Source: Streptomyces sp. NBC_01669
GTDB taxonomy: Bacteria > Actinomycetota > Actinomycetes > Streptomycetales > Streptomycetaceae
Direction: 5' to 3'
Length of the DNA: 64,000 nucleotides
Assembly (NCBI RefSeq): GCF_026339735.1
Contig: NZ_JAPEQG010000001.1
Span: forward strand, 9,020,276-9,084,275
The position numbers and the translations under genes are program-made. Positions 51,957 through 59,876 of the stretch are shown here, in pieces. Below the pieces are notes generated by a model, which had not been told where the DNA came from, ran no database searches, and was given only the letters and a program-made list of their open reading frames with translations. The stretch's first letter is position 1; each line of letters begins with the position of its first letter.

Positions 51957-53012
51957 TCAGGCGGAGGTGTGCAGCGGGACCGTCAGCTGCTTGAGCCAGG
52001 TTCCCGTGGTGAAGTCGCGGGCCTTGATGACGACCGCGCGGGGGCCCACCTCGACCTGGAGTCCCTGGTTGAAGGCGCCGCCGAGCGAGACCTCGCCGCC
52101 CTTGCCGTCGTCCATCCAGCCCACCTGCACCGCGGCGGTGTTGACAACGGTGAACCCTTCGAGGTTGCCGGTGCCGGGGACCACGCGGCGCACCACCCAG
52201 TCGGACAGGTTGAGGTCCCAGTGCGTGTGCCCGGAGAACAGGAACACGTCCTTGTGGCGGCCCAGGATCGACAGGAGCCGGTCGGGCTGGAGGTAGTCGC
52301 TCAGGTAGAGCTTGTTGTGCGTGCCCGACACGGTGTTGGGCAGCGGGTGGTGGGTCAGGACCATGACGGGCCTGCGGCGGCGCGTCCAGTACGCGAGGCG
52401 GTCCTCGAGCCAGGCGAACTGCTCGTCGCTGATCCACACCTCGTCCCACAGCTTCGCGTCGTGGTAGTGGGAGTAGCGCTCGGTGCCCAGACTGAGGACG
52501 GGCACGCCGCCGAACGAGGTCTCCGAGTAGACCTTGCCCCGCTCCGCGAAGTTGTAGAAGCTGCGGAAGAGGGAGTCCTCGGTGGTGCCGTTGGGCCAGG
52601 TCGCCTGGGCGAGGGTGTTCGGGTCGCTGTACTTCGGCACGTAGAACTCGTGGTTGCCGATGGCCCACGCCACGTTCTTGGGGTGCGGGTGCTTGTCCAG
52701 GGTCTGGCGGACGGCCGCGTACTCGAAGTCGTAGCCGCGCGGGGTGATGTCGCCGGCTATGCCGAGGCCGGCGCTGTCCGGGTTGACCGTGTGCAGGTCG
52801 TCGAGGGCCTTGCCGAAGTCGGACAGGTCACCCTGGATGTCGCTGATGATGTTGAACCGCACAGTGCGGCCGTCGCCGGGCCGCTGGGCCGCGGGCTGGG
52901 CGGTGGGTGTGGCCTGGGCCGCGGGTGCGGAGGCCAGGATGCCGGTGGCGGCGAGCGCGCCGCCGGCGAGCGACGCGCGCCCCGTCGTGGCCATGAACGA
53001 TCTGCGATCCAT
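51957..53012 (-). CDS. Tat-exported metallophosphoesterase
   Basis: A 351-residue protein starting MDRRSFMATTGRASLAGGAL. The twin-arginine motif (DRRSFMA) and hydrophobic stretch give a Tat signal with likely cleavage near AQATP. The calcineurin-type metal motifs follow: ISDIQGDLSDF (DxQ in place of DxH), GLGIAGDITPRG, AIGNHEFYVP, VLTHHPLP and FSGHTHWDL. It is a periplasm-side or secreted phosphatase; the substrate is unknown. ATG 53012 is preferred to 53027 because it gives the Tat motif at the very N-terminus. A DasR-like site (53115-53130) lies about 100 bp upstream, suggesting GlcNAc-related control. Confidence 0.88.
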   Translation of the reverse strand: MDRRSFMATTGRASLAGGALAATGILASAPAAQATPTAQPAAQRPGDGRTVRFNIISDIQGDLSDFGKALDDLHTVNPDSAGLGIAGDITPRGYDFEYAAVRQTLDKHPHPKNVAWAIGNHEFYVPKYSDPNTLAQATWPNGTTEDSLFRSFYNFAERGKVYSETSFGGVPVLSLGTERYSHYHDAKLWDEVWISDEQFAWLEDRLAYWTRRRRPVMVLTHHPLPNTVSGTHNKLYLSDYLQPDRLLSILGRHKDVFLFSGHTHWDLNLSDWVVRRVVPGTGNLEGFTVVNTAAVQVGWMDDGKGGEVSLGGAFNQGLQVEVGPRAVVIKARDFTTGTWLKQLTVPLHTSA

Positions 53013-53114
53013 CGGTGTTTCCTCCAAAGCGACTGCCCGCGTGTGCGGGCGGGTCGGAGAGAGCGTTGCCGGTCGACATGGCCTGCCGAGGTACCGGAGG
53101 TGACCGCGGCCTTA

Positions 53115-53130
53115 ACTGGTCTAGCCCAGT
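53115..53130. promoter_or_regulatory. DasR-responsive element (dre)-like site
   Basis: ACTGGTCTAGCCCAGT differs at one position from the palindromic dre consensus A(G/C)TGGTCTAGACCA(G/C)T. It is upstream of the metallophosphoesterase gene. Confidence 0.7.
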
Positions 53131-53193
53131 TACCTGCCCGAGATCACCTCGTCGTCAACCTCCCTGGAACCTCGCTAGTGCCGGATCAGACAT

Positions 53194-54395
53194 TGTGGGG
53201 CTCGTAAAGTCATCGTTGCTGGTGGGAGCCCGCGTGCAAGGCCCTCGGTGGTGGCTGGGATGCTGCACCGCGTGATCATCTCGATCCTGTACCGGGCCAC
53301 CCGGGCGTTGCTGTCCGTGCCTGCGGTGCTGCTGCGCCGGGACGTGGCCAAGGACGCCGAACTGCTGGTGCTGCGGCACGAGAACGCGGTGCTGCGACGA
53401 CAGCTCAGCGGTCCGGTCCGCTACGAGCCCGCAGACCGGTTCTGGCTGGCCGCGTTGTCGTCGCTGATACCGCGCCGCCGCTGGAGCGGTGTCTTCCCGG
53501 TCACGCCGGGGACGCTGCTGGCCTGGCACCGCGGGCTGATCGCCGGCAAGTGGGACTACTCCGACAGACGCCGACGCACCGGGCGCCCTCCCACGGCCGC
53601 CGCGCTCAAGAAGCTGGTTCTGCGTCTGGCGCAGGAGAACCCGCGGTGGGGCCACCGGCGGATCCAGGGTGAACCGGCCCGGCTGGGGCATCCAATCGCG
53701 CCGTCCACGGTGTGGGAGATCCTGCACGCGGCCGGCATCGGCCCGGCCCCGCGCCGTACCGGCCCGAGCTGGCGCGAGTTCCTCTCCACCCAGGCCGAGG
53801 GGATCATCGCGGCGGACTTCTTCCACGTGGACACCGTGATCGGCAGGCGGCTGTACGCGCTGGCGTTCCTTGAGCACGGCACCCGCAGGCTCCACGTCAC
53901 CGGCGTCACCGGCGTCACCGCCCAGCCCACCGCGCAGTGGGCGACCCAGCAGGCCCGCAATCTCGCCGCCGACCGCGGCACCCGCGTCGAGTCGCTGCGC
54001 TTCGTTCTCCGCGACCGCGACAGCAAGTACACCGACTCCTTCGACGCCGTCTTCGAAGCCGAGGACACCGAGGTGCTGCTCAGCGCACCTCGGGCGCCGC
54101 GCGTGAATGCCCACTGCGAGCGAGTAATCGGCACGATCCGGCGCGAGGCCCTCGACCATATCCTGATCATGAACGAGGCCCACGCCCGACAGGTCCTCGC
54201 CGAGTATCAGGAGCACTACAACTGCCACCGGCCACACCGATCACGAGACCAACGACCACCCGAAGCCCCGGGACAGCCAGCGGTGTTGGACGATCGCGTG
54301 CCCCGCAGTCTCCTGCGCACCCGCGTCCTCGGCGGGGTCATCAACGAGTACCGATACGCGGCTTGAGCTGCAGCGATCACTTTTCGAGCCCCACA
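53194..54395 (+). mobile_element. Complete rve-transposase IS, about 1.2 kb
   Basis: The ends TGTGGGGCTCGTAAAGTCAT (53194 on) and the reverse complement at 54395, TGTGGGGCTCGAAAAGTGAT, form an inverted repeat with few mismatches. It holds one intact transposase. No target duplication is visible. Related, decayed copies lie at 37844-38874 and 51157-51423; a more distant one at 54402-54626 abuts its right end. Confidence 0.8.
53248..54366 (+). CDS. IS transposase with integrase (rve) core
   Basis: A 372-residue transposase from GTG 53248 (ATG 53260 also possible). The N-terminus has ELLVLRHENAVLRRQLSGPV, the HTH_21-like part NPRWGHRRIQGEPARLGHPI, and the DDE core with Asp in IIAADFFHVDTVIG, Asp in FVLRDRDSKYTDSFD and Glu in VNAHCERVIGTIRREALDH. 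The end reads LGGVINEYRYAA. A 9-nt tandem duplication gives VTGVTGVTA where the family has a single VTGVTA; this may or may not affect activity. Otherwise intact. Confidence 0.88.
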   Translation: MVAGMLHRVIISILYRATRALLSVPAVLLRRDVAKDAELLVLRHENAVLRRQLSGPVRYEPADRFWLAALSSLIPRRRWSGVFPVTPGTLLAWHRGLIAGKWDYSDRRRRTGRPPTAAALKKLVLRLAQENPRWGHRRIQGEPARLGHPIAPSTVWEILHAAGIGPAPRRTGPSWREFLSTQAEGIIAADFFHVDTVIGRRLYALAFLEHGTRRLHVTGVTGVTAQPTAQWATQQARNLAADRGTRVESLRFVLRDRDSKYTDSFDAVFEAEDTEVLLSAPRAPRVNAHCERVIGTIRREALDHILIMNEAHARQVLAEYQEHYNCHRPHRSRDQRPPEAPGQPAVLDDRVPRSLLRTRVLGGVINEYRYAA

Positions 54396-54401
54396 GGTGA
54401 C

Positions 54402-54626
54402 CGCGAAGACCTGGCGCCGGCGTTCGTGCGGGATCAGCCGGGAGAGTGCGGCGAGCCAGATCCGGTCGGTGGGCTCGTAGCAGACCCGGGCGATCTGCCG
54501 GCGCTGCACCGCGTTCTCATGCCGGAGCGCGAGAACTTCCGCATCTTTGGCCATACGGCTGCGCAGTACGGCAACGGGCACGGTGATCAGATTCCGGACG
54601 AGCGTGGCGACGACCGACAGCGACAT
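54402..54626 (-). pseudogene. N-terminal fragment of a related rve transposase
   Basis: The minus frame starts MSLSVVATLVRNLITVPVAV, then AKDAEVLALRHENAVQRRQI and ALSRLIPHERRRQVFAVT, and is cut by the IS end at 54395. It is homologous to, but clearly diverged from, the 53248 transposase. The remainder is not found on the other side of the IS. Confidence 0.75.
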
Positions 54627-55029
54627 CCGCAGATCGTCGCAGGCCAGTCGAGGCCTTGTCGCCAGGATCAGCAAACGTGCAGGCCACAGCCGCGAAATCG
54701 TATTTTCGAGCGGGACAGGCTCAGCCAGGGGTCGGGACCGATCCACGGGGACGGGTGACGCGAACTTGCGAAGGGTTCACAACTGCTGGGCAGACACATC
54801 GTTTTGGCGAACATGGGGACGATGGGGTGAACGGCGCGACGAGCTGCGGGCATGCCCGGCGGGGTGTGGGTCACGTTCTCGGTGCGATCTGGGACGCCGG
54901 GTGTGGCGTCAGCGGTCGGGGCCCCCGTATCACCAGCGAGATGGTTTGGGGCCTCCGCGTCGCCTCCGGCCACACCCATATGGCCAGGTCGTAAGGGATT
55001 CCGCCCGCCCGGTTGAGTCGGCCTGAAGC
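54627..55029. other. Stretch between IS remnant and group II intron
   Basis: About 400 bp with no recognised gene. The 3' end of the group II intron should lie close to 55020-55035. Confidence 0.4.
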
Positions 55030-55074
55030 GCGGTTCCGATGTTGCCACCGGCCCGTTTCTCCAGGCCGCTCTCC

Positions 55075-55108
55075 GAACCCGGCGTACCCGTCTCCGAGTA
55101 CCGGGCTC
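55075..55108 (-). ncRNA. Group II intron domain V
   Basis: Read on the minus strand, the 34-nt segment begins GAGCCCGGTAC and ends GTACGCCGGGTTC, folding as a hairpin with a GGAGAC-type internal loop. That matches the compact catalytic domain V of bacterial group II introns and lies about 40 nt past the maturase stop. Confidence 0.65.
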
Positions 55109-55148
55109 TCCACAGTTCCTCTCGTCGGGCTGGTTGTCAGGCTGTGGG

Positions 55149-56602
55149 TCAGGGGCTGGGGATCGTGTCGCCCCGGTAGCGGTACCGGGTGATCGCCGGT
55201 GTCCGCGCCAGGTTGATCAGTTCGACCCCGTCCGCGGTGATCGGCAACCATGATCCGTGAGGGCCAAGGAGCCAGCTGCGAACGTCCTTCCACGACCAGC
55301 GGTGCATCGTCTTGAGCCACATGATCACGCGATGCCAGAGGAAGGCCCCGAGCATACGGAACGTGTGCTTCGCGACTGCGTGCCGGAAGTAGTTGGCCCA
55401 GCCTCGCGCGATCTGGTTGAGCCGGATCAGCACGTCCCTGGGGTCAGCCTGTGACGTCCTGCGGGTCAGGGCACGGATCTTGTCCTTCACCGAGCGGATG
55501 GGCCGCGCGGCAATGAACGCGTAGACGTACCACTTGTTGCTTCCTCGCTTGCGGCGCCGCCGGATGCGAAACCCGAGGAAGTCGAACCCGTCCTCTATGT
55601 GCACGATTCGGGTTTTGGCTGGTGACAGCCTCAGTCCCAAGAGTTCGAGCACGGAGGCTACTTCGTCCTGGAGGGCCGCCGCGTCCTCGGCGGAGCCATG
55701 CACCATGATCGCGAAATCGTCCGCGTAGCGGACAATTCGCCAGTTGGGCAGGCCGTGCCGACGACGCTTGCGACGCGGGTACTGGCCATCCATCTGCCCG
55801 CCGGGCAGCCAGTCGCGGTGCAGGTGCTCGTCGAGCGCCGACAACGCGACGTTGAAGATCAGCGGGGAGAGGATGCCGCCCTGCGGGGTGCCGGTATGAG
55901 TGTCCCTTCGCTGGCCGTCCTCGCTGAGGATGCCCGACTTGAGGAACGCCTTGACCAGCGCCAGGACACGCTTGTCCTTGACCCGTTTCCGCACGGCGTC
56001 CATGACGGCGCGATGGGAGACGTTGTCGAAGGCCGCTTCGATGTCGGCGTCCAGCACCCAGTGGTATCCCTTGGAGCCGAAACGCTGGATTTCCGCGATC
56101 GCGTCCTGAGCCCGCCGTTTGGGCCGGAACCCGTAGGAGACCGGCAGGAAGTCGGCCTCGAAAATGGGTTCGAGCACCAGCTTCAGTGCGGCCTGAACGG
56201 TGCGGTCGGCCACGGAAGGAATCCCGAGGCTTCTCACCTTTCCGGCCCCGCCCGGCTTGGGGATCTTGCGCTCCCTCACCGGCAGCGGCCGGAACACGCC
56301 GGACTTCACGTCCGAGCGCAGACCGTCCAGGAACCCGAGTGCTCCGATGTCCCGCTCGACGTCGGCGACGGTCATACCGTCCACGCCGGCGGTCCGGGCT
56401 CCTGGTTGCCCGCGACCCGGTCGAACGCCACGATGAGCGTCGCCGGGTCGTGAACGAAGCTGAACAAGTCGTCGAACCGGCGGCCGGGGTCGGCCACCGC
56501 CCAACGGTGAAGCTTGGCCTGCATCCCCAGTACCCGGCCGAAGGACCCCGCTGGGGAATCTTCTTCCAGAGCGCCGCCGTTCGGCGGTGCGTCTTCTGGC
56601 AT
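55149..56602 (-). pseudogene. Group II intron reverse transcriptase/maturase, one frameshift
   Basis: ATG 56602 opens MPEDAPPNGGALEEDSPAGS, then GRVLGMQAKLHRWAVADPGR and LIVAFDRVAGNQ. A one-base loss near 56400 shifts the frame, which continues ARTAGVDGMTVADVERDIG. RT motifs follow: LGIPSVADRTVQAALKLVL, VLDADIEAAFDNVSH, GTPQGGILSPLIFNVALS and the catalytic YADD in IVRYADDFAIM. The maturase X domain has LNQIARGWANYFRHAVAKHT and the C-terminus ITRYRYRGDTIPSP. Apart from the frameshift all key residues are kept. A single base repair would restore it. Confidence 0.85.
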
Positions 56603-57234
56603 TACAGCATCCTTCCCTTCATGGAACTGCTGCCGCCCTTCCCCTTGCGCCGGGCTCTCCCCGGCTCCGAGTAATACGGCGGCTCCGCCCCCTCCCGCAC
56701 CGGTCGACCGACGGTGGGTCCAGCCTCGAACTCCGCGCTGGCGGGGCGGACTCGCGGCGGATGCGGGAGGGTTCCCGTGTTCACTGCTGACCGTTCGTCG
56801 CAGGAGGTGCCCGACTCTGTCCCGGCGGCATCGCCACGGTTACGCCGCAGGCTTTCACCGTGGCCTCCCGGGCCTGCAACTCCAGACCTGCCCGGGAGTT
56901 CCCCGCTTCCGCACTACGGAAGTGGGTGCGCACCGCCATCCGGCCCAGATCCGCCAGGTTCGAGCCGGTGACTCATTACGGGACGTAAACGCCGGTTCCT
57001 CTCGTACACCTCTGCGTCTCGCTCGCCGGACCCGACCCATCTGGCAGTGCTGGACCGTCCCGGCTTTGTCACGGCTGCTCTCGCCCTCCCCGACACCTCT
57101 CGGTTCAGGCTGCCGTCAGCTACGCTCGCCCCGCTGCGACGGGGCTCGCGGTGCAGGTCTTCCACCTCCACTCGGTCAAACAGCGCTTTCCACGGCGCAC
57201 GAAGATTTCAAGTCCAGTGAGACGGTTGTGACGC

Positions 57235-57384
57235 TATGAAGTTTGTGGTGCGGGTTCTCTGCTGTCCTCGGCGGAGCGACGGGACGTCATCGAGCTGATC
57301 CAGGGGTCGCTGCGGCTGGTCCGCAGGGACGTCTTCCTGGACGCCGAGGTGCCCACCGACGGCCAGCTCGCAGTGATCTTCTGA
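57235..57384 (+). pseudogene. C-terminal fragment of an unidentified protein
   Basis: The plus frame reads GSLLSSAERRDVIELIQGSL and RLVRRDVFLDAEVPTDGQLA, VIF and a stop at 57382-57384. It has no start; the group II intron lies immediately upstream. It is translationally joined (TGATG) to the next small gene, so the pair was probably an operon. No family was recognised. Confidence 0.5.
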
Positions 57385-57623
57385 TGGCCGGCGCACCAGA
57401 GGCCGCACGGGGCCGCATCCACGTCCGCAACGAGTTCGCCGCGGTAGACCTGCACGTTATTCCCTACGGTCGGGGATCGCGGCTGCACATCGACGCAGGA
57501 CGCACCCAGACCACCGGCGCCATCGACGCGACCGTGCTCGAGGCGCTCACGCTCCTCACGGAGAGCGAACTGATGCAGATCGTCGCCACGGCCACCGACC
57601 CCGGACGCCCGGAGGTTCGTTGA
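57384..57623 (+). CDS. Small conserved-looking hypothetical protein
   Basis: A 79-residue protein starting MAGAPEAARGRIHVRNEFAA. It has a beta-type middle (VDLHVIPYGRGSRLHIDAGR) and a helical end (ATVLEALTLLTESELMQIVA). Its ATG overlaps the upstream stop, codon use is typical for the window and no shadow gene explains it. The function is unknown; it probably belonged to an integrative-element operon. Confidence 0.6.
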   Translation: MAGAPEAARGRIHVRNEFAAVDLHVIPYGRGSRLHIDAGRTQTTGAIDATVLEALTLLTESELMQIVATATDPGRPEVR

Positions 57624-57714
57624 ACCGGGCAGTGCTTCGTTCAGGGCAGCGCTCCGCGCTGCTGGCGCCAGGCGTTCGGCGGCATCGGTGATACGGATGG
57701 TCATCGTCAGGAAG

Positions 57715-58032
57715 TTGACCCGGCTGGAGGTCCCGCCCAGTGGGAAGTCGAAGCCCTCGTACCGGCCGAGCTCCAGCGCCTGGCGCTCGAAGCTGTGGAG
57801 CTCTACATCGACCGCGCGCAACTCGCCCGGCGGCTTGCCGAGGAACGGTGCCGGCGCCGGCGCTTGGCCGAGTTCCTCGGCCTCCTCGGTCTCTTCGGCG
57901 GCTGGGATGGCTCATGGCGTCTGGGCAAGCCTGCTGTGGCGCACCCCGTACTTCAAGGACGGTGGCCGCCGCGCCGACGGCCTCGTCGTGGAGTTCACCG
58001 AGATCGACTACATCGAGCTCGACTACTCGTGA
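57715..58032 (+). pseudogene. Two fused fragments of integrative-element type genes
   Basis: From about 57715 one frame reads QWEVEALVPAELQRLALEAV, ELYIDRAQLARRLAEERCRR and LAEFLGLLG, a helical C-terminal pattern common in small proteins of Streptomyces mobile elements. From about 57907 another frame reads MAHGVWASLLWRTPYFKDGG and LVVEFTEIDYIELDYS to a stop at 58032. Neither has a complete start and end, and the identities are unknown. Confidence 0.45.
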
Positions 58033-58140
58033 CCGACTTGTCCGAGAAGGGCGCTCACCGTGGAGCACTCTCCCATGGCTGGTCCGGTCTCGCATCGTTC
58101 CGCGCAGCTGTATGTGTGGGTGCAGCCGCGTCCTGCCCGT

Positions 58141-58905
58141 TCACTCCTGCCTGCGGCGCAGGTCGTTGATCCTGGTGAGCACGTCCTCGGCATGCGGGCG
58201 GATCTGGGCCTTGAGCTCATCGCTCCATACCTCGTCCTGGTAGTGGCAGGTGAGATACAGGTTCCGTGCGTGCTCCAGGACGGGGCGGTGTTGCGGGGGC
58301 AGGCGGGCGAGGGCCCAGTCGGCGGCGGCGTCCTTCGGTTTGATCTCGCCCGTGGCGAGGGTGGTCCAGATGCGTGCGAGGGTCAGCAGGACGTTGCGGG
58401 TGTCCTCATCCAGCTCGGCCAGGAGCTCGGGGATGCCCGCGACGCTCGCCCGGACGAGGTCGGCGTGCGGCACCGGGTCGAGCACCTCGGCCGGACGCGG
58501 GCCCGTCAGGGGGCGGTCACCCGCCAGCGCCATCGTGATCACCAGGGCCAGGTCCGGCATCGGGCCGGGCTGCGGAATCCCGCCCGCTTCGTATTCCTCG
58601 CGCAGCCACTCGCCATAGAGGAAGTCCCCGGCCGGCGGGAACCTCCAGGGGCGGACCTCGGACTGGACAACGACGGTGAGTTCGACCGGCCGGACCGTGG
58701 ACGTCAGGCCGGAGATCTCCAGCAGCGCCCCCAGCAGGAACCGCCGCTGACGGTCCCCCAGACTCCTGCGTGTGACGGTCAGGACGTCCAGGTCACTGGC
58801 CGGGGCGAGACCCCCGAGCACGGCAGACCCGTGGAGGTACGTGCCGACGAGTTCGGGCCCCAGTGTGGCGCGGACGAGTTCGACGGTTTGCTCAAGCTGA
58901 TCCAT
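58141..58905 (-). CDS. AadA-like aminoglycoside nucleotidyltransferase
   Basis: A 254-residue protein starting MDQLEQTVELVRATLGPELV. The nucleotidyltransferase motif is YLHGSAVLGGLAPASDLDVL (GS x10 DxD), at about residues 23-42. The C-terminal domain matches ANT(3'')-type enzymes: DEDTRNVLLTLARIWTTLAT, then GEIKPKDAAADWALARLPPQ. Such enzymes adenylylate streptomycin and spectinomycin. The framing and length are normal for AadA, but activity on aminoglycosides is inferred from family only. The longer upstream frame to 59031 is not needed. Confidence 0.85.
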   Translation of the reverse strand: MDQLEQTVELVRATLGPELVGTYLHGSAVLGGLAPASDLDVLTVTRRSLGDRQRRFLLGALLEISGLTSTVRPVELTVVVQSEVRPWRFPPAGDFLYGEWLREEYEAGGIPQPGPMPDLALVITMALAGDRPLTGPRPAEVLDPVPHADLVRASVAGIPELLAELDEDTRNVLLTLARIWTTLATGEIKPKDAAADWALARLPPQHRPVLEHARNLYLTCHYQDEVWSDELKAQIRPHAEDVLTRINDLRRRQE

Positions 58906-59188
58906 TACGTCAGTGTCGTACACGTGCGTTCGCGGCGACCACGCCAGCCTCGGAGCGAGCCTCACCGCCCCGAGGGGAGGGAAGCCCGACAGAGCGCACG
59001 AGCAGCCTTGCACGAAATTCCGGCCCTGCATCGTCCGTGAGGTTCAGGAACAGGTTGTGACCTCTCTTTTCAGAGGCTCCGCCCTGCGTGACCGAAAGTG
59101 ATCTCCTCCTGACGTGTTGTCAGTGGTAGCTGGTTTGATGGGTAGGTTGCGCAAGGGGGCGCAGCCCGTGGGGGAGGGGGAACGGCAA

Positions 59189-59471
59189 TGCCGTGGGTCA
59201 ACGGGTATATACGGCGGGACGGTACGAAGGTGCGGGGGTACTCGCGCTGGGCGGCGGGGCCCGGAGGGAGATGTCCACCCTGGTGCTGTTCGGGCTGGCG
59301 GTCGCCGTGATCGGGAACGCCCCGAACAGCAGTACCGGCGGAAAGAGCGAGTTACCCAGGCCCTCCTCGACCGTGTGCCCGGTCAAGTTCCCCGGCTGGA
59401 ACAAGACCCCGGTGCCCCGGCCACGGCCCACGGTGTCCTATTCAATCCCGTGGAACCGGAGTAGCCAGTGA
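59189..59471 (+). pseudogene. Short integrative-element protein, frameshifted
   Basis: ATG 59189 starts MPWVNGYIRRDGTKVRGYSR. A shift in the GC-rich run near 59255 leads to the frame REMSTLVLFGLAVAVIGNAP, then TVCPVKFPGWNKTPVPRPRP. It ends TVSYSIPWNRSSQ at 59471. The N-terminal WVNGYxRxDGTxVRGYxR pattern is typical of small proteins from Streptomyces integrative elements. A membrane helix and a proline-rich tail are present. It overlaps the next gene by GTGA. Confidence 0.55.
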
Positions 59472-59725
59472 GTGGCCGGCGCCCGGCCCGCCGCCGACCG
59501 TCCCGCTCACGCGAACGCCGGCAACTGCGCGTTGGCGAGGCGCTGGTGCTCGTCGTTGTCATTCTGTGGGTGGTCGGCCGGCTGTTGCATTGGCTCGCCG
59601 GGCACCTCTGGATCGTCCCTCTCACTCTTGTGCCGGTCACTGCGGGCGCTGTCCTGTGGCAGCGCACCAGGATTCAGCAGGCCCGGCAGCACCAGGCGAG
59701 CGCCCGCACCTTGCAGGGCGGCTAG
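59468..59725 (+). CDS. Small membrane protein
   Basis: An 85-residue protein from GTG 59468. An arginine-rich N-terminus (SGRRPARRRPSRSRERRQLR) precedes two hydrophobic segments (VGEALVLVVVILWVVGRLL and HLWIVPLTLVPVTAGAVLW), then a short basic tail. It resembles the membrane N-terminus found before Mrr-type restriction domains in Streptomyces integrative elements, but here no nuclease domain follows. It ends at a strong terminator. Confidence 0.6.
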   Translation: MSGRRPARRRPSRSRERRQLRVGEALVLVVVILWVVGRLLHWLAGHLWIVPLTLVPVTAGAVLWQRTRIQQARQHQASARTLQGG

Positions 59726-59750
59726 CCTCGTATACGAGGTCTAGCCGCCC
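59716..59750 (+). terminator. Strong terminator hairpin, possibly bidirectional
   Basis: GGGCGGCTAG pairs with CTAGCCGCCC, with an inner CCTCG-TATA-CGAGG stem, followed by TGTTT. It overlaps the end of the small membrane gene and may also stop transcripts from the GH20 gene on the other strand. Confidence 0.75.
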
Positions 59751-59876
59751 TGTTTCGATTTCGGCACACCGATGCGGACTCAGGAGATGTTCACGCTCGT
59801 GGCTCGTCGTCGCGATCGTCGTTGCGGGACTGTCGAGGACGGGCGAGATCCTGAGCGATGAGCAGTAGGGCCCTCC

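Larger units (their letters stand above)
55030..57200 (-). mobile_element. Group II intron with maturase ORF
   Basis: On the minus strand the intron starts at 57200 with GTGCGCCGTGGAAAGC, fitting the GUGYG 5' end. It carries a reverse transcriptase ORF and has a recognisable domain V at 55075-55108. About 600 bp between 56603 and 57200 should encode ribozyme domains I-IV. The 3' end is estimated at about 55030, giving some 2.2 kb. Splicing depends on the frameshifted maturase or one in trans. Confidence 0.7.
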
